From Dehalococcoidia bacterium (GTDB taxonomy: Bacteria; Chloroflexota; Dehalococcoidia; Dehalococcoidales; BS750m-G39): a stretch of DNA of 43,568 bases. Numbering within the stretch: position 1 is the stretch's first letter; the number at the start of each line of letters is the position of its first letter. The stretch covers positions 1-43,568 of the forward strand of contig JAUWIX010000008.1 in assembly GCA_030608005.1 (NCBI GenBank), written 5' to 3'. The notes under the pieces were generated by a model. That model was not told the DNA's origin and did no database searches. It saw only the letters and a program-made list of their open reading frames with translations. A program made the position numbers and the translations under genes. Shown here piece by piece: positions 7,135 through 14,344 of the stretch.

Positions 7135-7997
7135 TGGCGACTGAAACATTAAGACCAAATGCTGCTGGTGATGAGGAAAATATACCCACTGTCGTTGGTG
7201 ATGGGGTCGGCGCTCATTACACAACAGTAGATGAGGAAACACCCGATGAAGATACTTCTTATGTTGGTTCTGGATATGCTGATGACACTTGGTATCGTGA
7301 CCTCTACAATGTAGCAGGCCACAGTGAAGGCAGTGGCACTATAAACCATATTAAGGTCTATGCCCGTTGTTATACTCCCACTGCTAGTCCTGTCCAGGCA
7401 GGTCTCAAAATCGCTATCAAATCAGGCACGGGAACAGGTGACCCCGATACAGTTGATGAAGGTTCTGAGGAAGGACTAACCAACAGCTATGCGGATTATT
7501 TTAACCAGTGGAGCACAAATCCTGCCACTGGCAGCGCTTGGACTTGGGATGAAATAGATAAATTGCAGATTGGTATTAGCCTAAGACGGACAAAAGATAG
7601 CTCTTGGGGGAAAAGTCGTTGCACCCAGGTCTATGTTGAGGTTGATTATACGGCGGTAACGTCAAAGACCTCATCTGATGCTGGCTCTGGCGTTGATGCC
7701 CTTTATTCACTGGAAACCCCGGAAGCTAAGTCATCATCTGATACTGGTTCTGGCATAGAGGGTGCGCCCGTGCAGAGCGCTGCCCTAATCGGCAATGAAA
7801 CCGGCTCTGGTATTGAAGCCCTTGTTGCCCGGCTGTTAGCCGCCGTTGACACCGGCTATGGTGTTGAAGCAGGTAATGTTGAAATAGAGGGTCTGCTCAA
7901 GGACCTGTTTGCCAGTGAACTGGGACTGGGCTCAGATTCCCTTATAGCCAAGATAGAAACACCAACCAAGGGGGGAGGTATGAAATTATGGAACTAA
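7134..7997 (+). CDS. Minor virion protein with beta-domain and GSG repeats
   Basis: 287 residues from the ATG overlapping the previous stop; an ATG at 7125 is possible. Residues ~1-175 form a beta-sandwich-like domain with a typical close (SAWTWDEIDKLQIGISLR, then CTQVYVEVDYTAV), seen in tail-fibre and decoration proteins. Residues ~180-255 hold about four degenerate repeats of the form D(A/T)GSG(V/I)(D/E)A, each 20-25 residues apart. The last 20 residues overlap the next gene by 10 bp. A surface or fibre function is likely; the binding partner cannot be told from sequence. Confidence 0.55.
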   Translation: MATETLRPNAAGDEENIPTVVGDGVGAHYTTVDEETPDEDTSYVGSGYADDTWYRDLYNVAGHSEGSGTINHIKVYARCYTPTASPVQAGLKIAIKSGTGTGDPDTVDEGSEEGLTNSYADYFNQWSTNPATGSAWTWDEIDKLQIGISLRRTKDSSWGKSRCTQVYVEVDYTAVTSKTSSDAGSGVDALYSLETPEAKSSSDTGSGIEGAPVQSAALIGNETGSGIEALVARLLAAVDTGYGVEAGNVEIEGLLKDLFASELGLGSDSLIAKIETPTKGGGMKLWN

Positions 7998-8581
7998 ACA
8001 CTATGAGAACCATAATCAGGCGTGACCTGAAGGATGAAGACCCGGGGAACTACCGCTGGAGCGATGAGGAATTGGACAGGCACATCGCCCACACTGTCAG
8101 GGAGTTTTCTGAGGCGGTTCCCTTGCCAGCAAAGGCTATCCTGCCTACCACTCCAGGCTCCAGGGTGATTGATATATCCTCCCTGACCGATAGGGTTATG
8201 GTGGAGACGGTGGAGTATCCGATGGACAAGTTCCCGCCCTGCTACCAGAGGTTCGCTCTATGGGGGCATGTCCTAACCCTGTTTGGCGATGAAGTACCTG
8301 ACGGCTCTAACTGCAATGTCTATTATGGCATTCTACATACGCTTGATGCTGAGGGGTCTACTATCCCTACCAAGCACGAGGACCTGGTGGCTACCGGCGC
8401 CGAGGGCTATGCCGTTATAGAGTGGGCTAACTATGCCATTAATAGAGTCAGCGTCGGCGGCACCGGAACCCCAAGGGAGTTCCTCACCTGGGGCAATGAG
8501 AGGCTAAAGCAATTTAGGAGCGAGCTGAAGAGGCTGGGGAGAAGAAACCGAGTCAGAATTCGTCAGCTCTATAGACAGTAA
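7988..8581 (+). CDS. Head-tail connector-like protein
   Basis: 197 residues. The opening (RTIIRRDLKDEDPGNYRWSD followed by EELDRHIAHTVREFSEA) is characteristic of a phage connector/adaptor group with a helical bundle like gp6 of HK97, which attaches to the portal ring. The middle holds VIEWANYAINR, and the C-terminus is strongly basic (ERLKQFRSELKRLGRRNRVR), suited to contact nucleic acid or an acidic partner. It may start at 7988 or at the ATG at 8003. It overlaps the upstream gene by 10 bp. The virion role is likely and the exact place in the neck is inferred. Confidence 0.6.
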   Translation: MELNTMRTIIRRDLKDEDPGNYRWSDEELDRHIAHTVREFSEAVPLPAKAILPTTPGSRVIDISSLTDRVMVETVEYPMDKFPPCYQRFALWGHVLTLFGDEVPDGSNCNVYYGILHTLDAEGSTIPTKHEDLVATGAEGYAVIEWANYAINRVSVGGTGTPREFLTWGNERLKQFRSELKRLGRRNRVRIRQLYRQ

Positions 8582-8589
8582 GGGAGGCT

Positions 8590-8922
8590 ATGATGACAGT
8601 GAAAGAAGCACTAGCTAAGACCAAAGAGGGCTTGCCTAAGGAGGCGTTTGCCATCGTCGGTAACCCTGATGACCCTGATACCTGGAAGCTGCCCCATCAT
8701 AAGAAAAGCATCTTTAGAGCCCTGAAGGGGAAGCTTGATATTGAAAAGACGGTTGACTGGGAGAGGATGCCAGCGGCGGTGGCTGCCCTCTCCCCGGGTG
8801 GTTACCGGGGGCAGAGGGTTGATGCCAGCCCAGAGGAGCTCCTCAAGGCAGCCAGACACCTGGCAAACCACTACCGCAAGGCAGATAAGCCATTGCCTGA
8901 TACCCTGGCAGCATTGGTGTAA
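8590..8922 (+). CDS. Small phage-type protein with a DPDTWKLPHH motif
   Basis: 110 residues. The motif NPDDPDTWKLPHHKK (about residues 25-39) and the later ALSPGGYRGQRV and AARHLANHYRKA are typical of a short domain found in phage head proteins, often beside or fused to prohead proteases. No protease active site is present here. It lies between connector and holin-like genes, 8 bp after the connector stop, with AGGGAGG upstream. Assignment to virion assembly is by pattern and position. Confidence 0.5.
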   Translation: MMTVKEALAKTKEGLPKEAFAIVGNPDDPDTWKLPHHKKSIFRALKGKLDIEKTVDWERMPAAVAALSPGGYRGQRVDASPEELLKAARHLANHYRKADKPLPDTLAALV

Positions 8923-8928
8923 ACGAAA

Positions 8929-9114
8929 ATGAAAGAGTGGATAGAGTTTATAAAAGCTACCATCAGACCCTTTATCATTGTCTGGGGGTTCTTAGTCTAT
9001 GGTGTCTGCATTATGTCTGGCGTGGAAGTGCCTGCACTTCTAGTCGGATTGGTCTCTGCGGTCATCATAGAATACTTTGGCGAAAGAGCCATCAAGAGGT
9101 TCAAGGAAAAATGA
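8929..9114 (+). CDS. Small two-helix membrane protein, holin-like
   Basis: 61 residues with two hydrophobic stretches (about 12-30 and 34-50) and a basic C-terminal tail (ERAIKRFKEK). This matches the layout of small class II/III holins, which make holes in the cytoplasmic membrane at the end of a lytic cycle. No endolysin is encoded nearby, and the host may lack peptidoglycan, so a holin could be enough for release. The stop overlaps the hub start (ATGA at 9111-9114). Any small membrane protein could look like this, so the holin role is inferred. Confidence 0.5.
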   Translation: MKEWIEFIKATIRPFIIVWGFLVYGVCIMSGVEVPALLVGLVSAVIIEYFGERAIKRFKEK

Positions 9115-11114
9115 GACAACTTAGTTCAACATTGCTTGCCGCCCAGAAAGAGGCTACCCATACTCCCTATGTCAAGGTGGAAGCCTCAAATAAGCACGCC
9201 GGGGCAGTCAACCTGCGGTGGGCAAGGCTCTATACCGGCTCGGAAGACGATTACTTTCACGCCGTGACCATGCCTGAGGATGGCTCCCTAATCAGGGTCA
9301 GGGTAACACCCACATCTGATTCCAGAAAGCTCTATCGCCAGAGGGTAGCTGACCCCAACCCAGAATCCGATTTCAGCCAGTGGGTCTACACCAACCAGTA
9401 TGATGTGGTTATTGTGGCTTGCTGCTCTCTAGGGGCTGAGGTCTCCGTCTTCTGGATTAACAGTGACCGGAAGCTCTACCAGCTAAAGAGCACCGACTAC
9501 GGGGTCGGCTGGGGAAGCCCTGAGCTCTTGGGCTATACCCCAACCACAGCCATTAATGGCATAGCTGCCAACTATAAGCCAAATGGCGATGTAGCCCTTT
9601 TCTTCGCTGACCAGGCGACCCTCTATGTGATGAAGTGCATAAATGGTAGCTGGGGTGATAGGGCTGCCTGGGACAAGTCAACCGGCGACCTGTCAGGCGT
9701 AGCCACAGTTTATAGTGGCGATTGGAACCTGTTTGTTACCGGGAAGGATGCTGATGGCGATTTTAAGCTGTGGTCATTGGTTTACGGCGATGGTGAGGAT
9801 GTAGCTGCTGGCACCTGGTCAGAGCTGAAGGAGTTTGCCTCAGCCCCATCAGATGGCAACTTTGAATACCGCGCAGCATTTATGGATAAGCCCGATGTCG
9901 AGCGCTGCTTCTTTGTTGAGAGGTTCACCGGAAGCAAGTCTTACGACCGCCCCTTCTGGTCACATTCGGCCTCGGATACCAAGTTTATTGATAATCTGTG
10001 GCATGAGCCGGTGCCTTTTAATCTTTCCAGCGAGTATGGCATGGCTATCGCCCACCATAGCCAATATTGCTGGCTATCTGCCCCCTATGGCGTGTGGCGA
10101 GCCAAGCTGACCCCGGGGAGCCTGGATTTAACCGCCGATGTCCTGTCATTGAGGCAGGGGCTCACTGGAACCAAAGGTGACCTTGCAGTTGAGCTAAGAA
10201 ACGATGATGGGAGGTATTCTTCGCCGGGGCAAGGAGACCTGTCAGCCCTTGACATTGGTTGTCAGTTGGAGTTCAGCCCTGGCTATGTTACCTCTCAAGG
10301 AAACGAGGTCAGCCCTGGTCAAGCCTTTACCCTCAATGCCTATGAGCATGCAAGCTCCGGCGGTAAGGCTAGCCTGGTTCTCCATGCCTCAGATGGCTGG
10401 AGCCTGATGGAAAACTGGAGAGCCAGACATCAGTTCCGATGGAACAAGGAAAGCGATGAGATGAGCGTAAAACAAATCCTCAAGTTCGTGCTGGCCAGGG
10501 TTGGGCTGAAGCTTGAGGTGAAATCCCAGTCATCGGTTGTAACTGGCTACTATCCCGATTTCACCATCAACCCCAATAATACCGGAGATACGGTTATCAG
10601 GAGGCTGCTATCGTTCGTCCCCGATGTTCTATTCATTGAGGGCAACAAAGCCTATATAGTAAATCCCTTATCCTCCGACGGCTCTGATTACTCCTATGGT
10701 TCATCTCATCCCCTAGTTGAGGGCAGGTATAGGATAAGAGCCCGGGGTTTCAACCGAATCCAGGTCGAGGGCTACGACCCAGCAGAGAGTGAGACAATAG
10801 TAGTTGATTCCTTCACCTGGGACGAAATAGATAGGCTCTATGATAGGCTGAGGCAGCTTGAAGACAAGAATATAGATACTGTAACCAAAGCTGAGCAGAT
10901 GGGAGAAGCCTATTTAAGACAGGCGGAGATAGAATCAGTCAATGGCTCTATCCTGACCCCGGTTAATTGTGGTCAGCAGCTATATGATGTCATTGATATA
11001 ACCGATAGCCGGGCAGGGCTGGAAGCAGCCAAGAGGAGGGTAAGCGGGCTAACCCTGGTTTATAGTCCACGCAGTGGAGAGTATCGGCAGCGGTTATTGC
11101 TAGGGGGAGTATAG
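9111..11114 (+). CDS. Tail hub protein with N-terminal propeller-like region
   Basis: 667 residues, translationally coupled to the holin-like gene by ATGA; an earlier ATG in frame would overlap that gene entirely. Residues ~70-330 contain repeated Trp/Gly/Asp-rich strands (GDVALFFAD, SGDWNLFVTGKDADGDFKLW) suggesting a beta-propeller. Residues ~345-667 resemble hub proteins of the gp27/gpD type: LRQGLTGTKGDLAVELRNDD, a long middle with LKFVLARVGLKLEV and PDVLFIEGNKAYI, and a conserved-looking end (GLTLVYSPRSGEYRQRLLLGG). A propeller fused to a hub could join receptor binding to the injection device. No tube, sheath or tape-measure gene accompanies it, which is unusual. Confidence 0.55.
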   Translation: MRQLSSTLLAAQKEATHTPYVKVEASNKHAGAVNLRWARLYTGSEDDYFHAVTMPEDGSLIRVRVTPTSDSRKLYRQRVADPNPESDFSQWVYTNQYDVVIVACCSLGAEVSVFWINSDRKLYQLKSTDYGVGWGSPELLGYTPTTAINGIAANYKPNGDVALFFADQATLYVMKCINGSWGDRAAWDKSTGDLSGVATVYSGDWNLFVTGKDADGDFKLWSLVYGDGEDVAAGTWSELKEFASAPSDGNFEYRAAFMDKPDVERCFFVERFTGSKSYDRPFWSHSASDTKFIDNLWHEPVPFNLSSEYGMAIAHHSQYCWLSAPYGVWRAKLTPGSLDLTADVLSLRQGLTGTKGDLAVELRNDDGRYSSPGQGDLSALDIGCQLEFSPGYVTSQGNEVSPGQAFTLNAYEHASSGGKASLVLHASDGWSLMENWRARHQFRWNKESDEMSVKQILKFVLARVGLKLEVKSQSSVVTGYYPDFTINPNNTGDTVIRRLLSFVPDVLFIEGNKAYIVNPLSSDGSDYSYGSSHPLVEGRYRIRARGFNRIQVEGYDPAESETIVVDSFTWDEIDRLYDRLRQLEDKNIDTVTKAEQMGEAYLRQAEIESVNGSILTPVNCGQQLYDVIDITDSRAGLEAAKRRVSGLTLVYSPRSGEYRQRLLLGGV

Positions 11115-11117
11115 GGA

Positions 11118-11345
11118 TTGTTTATCTACCTCACCCCCTTTAAGCACCCAGAAAAATCTTCGATTTTCCTGGGAACCCGCTTTATTCCCCTCTCCATAAT
11201 AGGGAGATGTATTCTTAACATGAGGGGGAAGTATAGGTTTTGAAGGGGATTTTAGGGGGACGAAGTCCCTCTTCAGAAAAAATCTTCCCCTTCCCCTTAT
11301 CAAGGGGAAGGGGATAAAGCGGGTAGGGTTATAAGAATATTTGAA
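11118..11345. repeat. Palindromic repeat cluster R3
   Basis: It separates the hub gene from the small gene behind it and fills the gene-free stretch 11115-11360. From the left it holds a CCCAGAAAAATC palindrome, a unit with CTCTCCATAATAGGGAGATG (like 2757-2793), a degenerate GGGGGACGAAGTCCC unit and a CCCCTTCCCCTT palindrome. The order differs from R2, so modules have been shuffled. Confidence 0.7.
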
Positions 11346-11360
11346 GGAGGTCTGGAGGAA

Positions 11361-11573
11361 ATGAGGCTGAGGAAAGCGGTGCTAAAGAGTTTCAACTCCG
11401 GCGACTATACTGCCACCGTCCAACTTGCTGGCAGCTACAAGGTTTACCTGGAAGGTATTGCTGTGGCGCGGAATCTGCCAGCGGCCGAGATGGCACTGGG
11501 CAGAAAGGTGGCGGTCATATTCTTTGATGAGCACAACGCCAAGGATGCGGTGGTGGTGGCAGTCTATACCTAG
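11361..11573 (+). CDS. Short OB-fold-like protein of the virus-like cassette
   Basis: 70 residues, predicted all-beta, opening MRLRKAVLKSFNSGDYTATV and closing with hydrophobic strands (AVIFFDEHNAKDAVVVAVYT). A small beta-barrel that follows a hub gene fits the OB-fold core of baseplate spike/gpV-type proteins, which cap the hub. The tip and beta-helix of a full spike are missing, so it could only be a hub-cap or an unrelated small beta protein. AAGGAGGT precedes the ATG. It is separated from the hub gene by repeat cluster R3, so the repeat probably entered the operon later. Confidence 0.5.
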   Translation: MRLRKAVLKSFNSGDYTATVQLAGSYKVYLEGIAVARNLPAAEMALGRKVAVIFFDEHNAKDAVVVAVYT

Positions 11574-11589
11574 AGGCTCATTTTTTTGC

Positions 11590-11973
11590 TCAGGCTCTAG
11601 ACAGTAGTTTTAACATAGTAAGGATGGCGATAACAGTCCGCTGAACCTCAACCGGCTCCCGGGCTAACACACCAGCCACATAAGGGTCTATTTGCCCATC
11701 AGTATGCCCTTGGTCAGTCTCAGCTTTGTCAACAGACTGAGGAGATAGGTAGCCGGCTAAAGTAAACAGCTCATCCTCCTCAAAGCCCAGGGGTTTGGCG
11801 ATTCTGCGCAGAACGCGAGCTGATGGGAAACGCTCCCCCCGCTCGATGCGACCCAGGTGGGAGGGGGATACCCCTGACATAGTAGCCAGCTCCTGCTGTG
11901 TCAGTGGCTTGATAACCCTTTGCCGCCTGATTATCCCGCCTAAATTGGTGCCATTTCTGTCAAGCATAACCAT
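11590..11973 (-). CDS. XRE-family transcriptional regulator beside the virus-like cassette
   Basis: 127 residues, convergent to the virion operon. Residues ~20-75 form a Cro/CI-type HTH (QQELATMSGVSPSHLGRIER, then the GERFPS and GFEEDE patches). The C-terminal third (DPYVAGVLAREPVEVQRTVIAILTMLK) is shared with the regulator at 33829, so the two are close paralogues. The gene starts at 11973 (or Met at 11967) with AGGAGG about 8 bp upstream. Inverted repeats in its 5' region (AAGTT at 12010-12014, AACTT at 12020-12024) could be an operator. Control of the cassette or of itself is inferred. Confidence 0.8.
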   Translation of the reverse strand: MVMLDRNGTNLGGIIRRQRVIKPLTQQELATMSGVSPSHLGRIERGERFPSARVLRRIAKPLGFEEDELFTLAGYLSPQSVDKAETDQGHTDGQIDPYVAGVLAREPVEVQRTVIAILTMLKLLSRA

Positions 11974-12100
11974 ATAATTTGCCTCCTGACAAGTTCTTTA
12001 CAGGAAGTAAAGTTGTTTTAACTTCCCTACAGTCCAATTTTAGGCTACCGAGATTAATTACCCATAAAACTGGCGTTAACATTTCATTAAAACCCATCCC

Positions 12101-12335
12101 TGAGCTAGTTCAGATAGATAGGTGACGCAGATTATCATGTTTCGTTTCTCCGCAGCATTGACCCCATCCCCCTGACCCCCTTCCCCTCTAGGGGAAGGGG
12201 GAAATAGTTTTAAGAGGGGGCGAAGCCCCCTCTTTTTTATTCCTCCCCCTCGCCTAGAAGGAGAGGGGGACTAAGGGGGTGAGGTGTAGAAAGTTGAGGT
12301 GTCACTAATCATATGAACGAGTACAGTTCCTTGAC
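12101..12335. repeat. Right repeat cluster R4 with terminal inverted repeat
   Basis: Positions 12101-12160 pair with 2881-2940 in inverted orientation. Next come the CCCCTCTAGGGG palindrome (about 12176-12202) and the GCGAAGC hairpin (12211-12233) followed by a T-tract on the plus strand, a good intrinsic terminator for transcription leaving the cassette rightward. The outer end reaches the -35 box of the FAD-protein gene. Bases 11974-12100, between the XRE start and this cluster, hold only the possible operator. Confidence 0.75.
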
Positions 12336-12359
12336 GACCAAAGCTATGGGTTATACAAT
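12331..12359 (+). promoter_or_regulatory. Promoter of the FAD-dependent dehydrogenase gene
   Basis: TTGACG (12331-12336), a 17-bp spacer and TACAAT (12354-12359). It begins where repeat cluster R4 ends. Transcription would start near 12366, just before the likely ATG at 12376. Confidence 0.6.
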
Positions 12360-12375
12360 GGCATGGCTAGCAAAA

Positions 12376-13767
12376 ATGAACAAGAAATACGATGTTATCA
12401 TCGTTGGCGGTGGTCCAGCAGGTGTTTTTGCCGCCATGGAACTGTCTCAGGCTTCTAACCTAGATATTCTGCTTATAGAAAAGGGGAAGGACATTGATAA
12501 GCGTCGATGCCCGGCTCAAGACACAGGTAATGCTTGCCCTCCATGCTCACCTTGCAATCTGGTCTGTGGTTTGGGCGGGGCTGGCGCTTTCAGTGATGGT
12601 AAGCTAACCCTATCATCGCAGGTTGGCGGTAGGCTCAGCAATTACCTGGGGGAGAGTGATGCTGAAGCCCTTATCAGCTATGTTGATGAAGTATACCTCA
12701 AGTTTGGCGCTCCAGATAAGCTATATGGCATTGGGGAGGGAGTTGATGAACTGCGTGGTAAGGCTGACCTGGCTGGATTGAGGCTGGTACCGATGCCTAT
12801 CCGGCACTTAGGCACTGAGCATTGTCGCTCTGTGCTTAAGGCTATGTGGGATTACCTTAGCCCACATATAGAATTCAGGCTTGAGACAGCGGTTTCCACT
12901 ATCACTGTTGACAAGGGCGAGGTTAAGGGAATTAAAACTGATGCCGAGGATAGCTTTGACTGTCGTTACCTAATTCTGGCTCCGGGTAGGGAGGGGGCGG
13001 ATTGGTTATCCAAAGAAGCTGACCGACTCAATCTAACCATGTATAGTAACCCTATTGATGTGGGGGTTAGGGTTGAAGTGCCAGTGGCAGTAATGGAGGA
13101 GCTGACTGATGTGCTCTATGAGTCAAAGCTGGAGTTCCTGTCAAAGAGCTTTGACGACCGGGTTAGAACCTTCTGTATGTGTCCCGGGGGTGAGGTCATC
13201 ATGGAGTCTACCGGTGGTTGTGACCCGGTAATCACGGTTAACGGGCATAGCTATGCCGACCGTAGAACTGGCAACACTAATTTTGCCCTGTTGGTGAGCA
13301 CGACTTTCACCAAGCCTTTTAACCAGCCCATTGCCTACGGCAAATATCTGGCCAGGCTAGCTAATATTCTCAGCGGTGGGGTTCTAGTGCAACGCCTTGG
13401 TGACCTGATGGAGGGTCGGCGCTCTACCCCAGCCCGCATTGAGCGGGGGTTAACTCAACCTACCTTGAAGAATGCTACCCCCGGCGACCTCAGCTTCGCC
13501 CTTCCCTATCGTTACCTCACCGGGATAGTGGAGATGCTCCAGGCAATGGATAAGCTGGCTCCGGGTGTTGCTTCACGCCATACCTTGCTTTACGGGATAG
13601 AGGTCAAATTCTACTCTTGCCGACCTCAACTCAGCCCCAGCCTGGAGACCGAGGTCAGCAACATGTTTGCTGTTGGTGATGGAGCTGGCGTTAGCCGTGG
13701 CTTAATCCAGGCATCAGCTTCTGGTGTGGTGGCAGCTCGTGAGATATTGAGGAGAAGCAGACATTAA
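12376..13767 (+). CDS. FAD-dependent dehydrogenase (COG2509-like)
   Basis: 463 residues from ATG 12376; upstream ATGs at 12313 and 12358 lie within or right at the promoter, so they are less likely. A Rossmann FAD-binding motif is at the N-terminus (YDVIIVGGGPAG, then LLIEKG), followed by a Cys-rich patch (CPAQ, CPPCSPCNLVCG) and GLGGAGAFSDGK, both typical of the uncharacterised COG2509 dehydrogenases. The C-terminus has the closing FAD contact (FAVGDGAGVSRGLIQASASG). The Cys patch could be a redox or metal site. It is a cytoplasmic flavoprotein; the substrate is unknown. Its position next to the virus-like cassette shows no functional link. Confidence 0.8.
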   Translation: MNKKYDVIIVGGGPAGVFAAMELSQASNLDILLIEKGKDIDKRRCPAQDTGNACPPCSPCNLVCGLGGAGAFSDGKLTLSSQVGGRLSNYLGESDAEALISYVDEVYLKFGAPDKLYGIGEGVDELRGKADLAGLRLVPMPIRHLGTEHCRSVLKAMWDYLSPHIEFRLETAVSTITVDKGEVKGIKTDAEDSFDCRYLILAPGREGADWLSKEADRLNLTMYSNPIDVGVRVEVPVAVMEELTDVLYESKLEFLSKSFDDRVRTFCMCPGGEVIMESTGGCDPVITVNGHSYADRRTGNTNFALLVSTTFTKPFNQPIAYGKYLARLANILSGGVLVQRLGDLMEGRRSTPARIERGLTQPTLKNATPGDLSFALPYRYLTGIVEMLQAMDKLAPGVASRHTLLYGIEVKFYSCRPQLSPSLETEVSNMFAVGDGAGVSRGLIQASASGVVAAREILRRSRH

Positions 13768-14078
13768 GATTGCTTATCTACCCTATCCCCTTTATCCCCT
13801 TCCCCTTCAAAGGGGAAGGGGATGCTAAATAAAGAGAGGCTAACGCCTCTCTAAAATCCCTTTCCTCTTTGTGAAGGAGACTAGCCTAACCGGGTGTCTA
13901 AGAGAGGCGAAGCCTCCAAACATATTATAAGTTTTAGAGGAGCAAAGCCTCCACAAACATATTACAGGGAGTCTTAGAGGGGCAAAGCCCCTCTTTTTTA
14001 TTCCTTTCCCCCTCTCCTCAAAGGAGAGGGGGATTAAGGGGGTGAGGTATCACTAAGGTATTAAACGAATGCAGCTGG
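13768..14078. repeat. Palindromic repeat cluster R5 with a short tandem array
   Basis: Contains a 14-bp-stem palindrome (13794-13823), an AGAGAGGC hairpin (13833-13852), then about 2.5 tandem units of roughly 40-50 bp between 13898 and 13997 that share TTAGAGG-AGCAAAGCCTCC and AAACATATTA. The last unit is followed by a T-tract, a likely terminator. It ends with the same end module as R2 and R4, abutting the rpsU promoter. It is the whole gene-free stretch between the FAD gene and rpsU. Confidence 0.7.
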
Positions 14079-14107
14079 TTGACAGGATGGCTTGAGCTGA
14101 CTAAAAT
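14079..14107 (+). promoter_or_regulatory. Promoter of rpsU-yqeY
   Basis: TTGACA (14079-14084), 17-bp spacer, TAAAAT (14102-14107). It starts where the R5 end module finishes and lies about 50 bp before the rpsU GTG. Confidence 0.65.
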
Positions 14108-14160
14108 GTGAGAGTAAAAAAGAATTACCGGCGAGGTTAGGGGAAGGAGGGGGATGCTAT

Positions 14161-14339
14161 GTGGCTAATGTAGTAGCTAGCGACAATGAGAGCTTTGAGA
14201 GTTTGCTCCGGCGGTTTAACAAGAGGGTATTCTATCTGAGGTGCGCCGTCGAGAACACTACGAGAAGCCTAGCATTAAGCGCAAGCGAAAGGAAGCAGCC
14301 AAGAGACGCAAGAGTGCTAGAATGGTGAGAAGACAGTAA
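14161..14339 (+). pseudogene. rpsU: Ribosomal protein S21 gene with an internal frameshift
   Basis: S21 binds the 30S platform near the 16S 3' end. From GTG 14161 (GGAGG upstream) the frame reads VANVVASDNESFESLLRRFNKR, the normal S21 start. After codon 22 (AGG at 14224-14226) the S21 sequence continues only in another frame, from GGT at 14226 (GILSEVRRREHYEKPSIKRK and on to VRRQ, stop at 14337-14339). Four residues expected between the halves are missing, which equals a 13-bp loss relative to an intact gene. The two GGTs flanking the lost stretch would be a microhomology for slippage. It may be a true mutation, an assembly error, or a copy backed up elsewhere. Its pairing with yqeY supports the identity. 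Confidence 0.75.
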
Positions 14340-14344
14340 ATATT

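Larger units (their letters stand above)
2881..12160. mobile_element. Virus-derived capsid/tail cassette bounded by inverted repeats
   Basis: A block of one HTH gene, about ten virion-type genes on the plus strand and one XRE regulator on the minus strand. It is framed by 60-bp inverted repeats at 2881-2940 and 12101-12160. Portal, scaffold, capsid, connector, holin-like, hub and small hub-associated genes keep normal phage order with overlaps or short gaps, so the block looks maintained, not decaying. Large terminase, integrase, transposase, tape measure, tail tube, sheath and lysin are not seen. Codon use resembles the neighbours, suggesting long residence. It may be a domesticated particle or a partial prophage helped by genes elsewhere. 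Confidence 0.65.

Noticed and set aside
11361-11573. Calling the 70-residue protein a full baseplate spike
   Set aside because: It lacks the beta-helix and tip of a spike, only the small beta domain is present.
14224-14240. Programmed frameshift in rpsU
   Set aside because: No slippery heptamer or stimulatory hairpin is seen, and residues are missing, so an indel is more likely.
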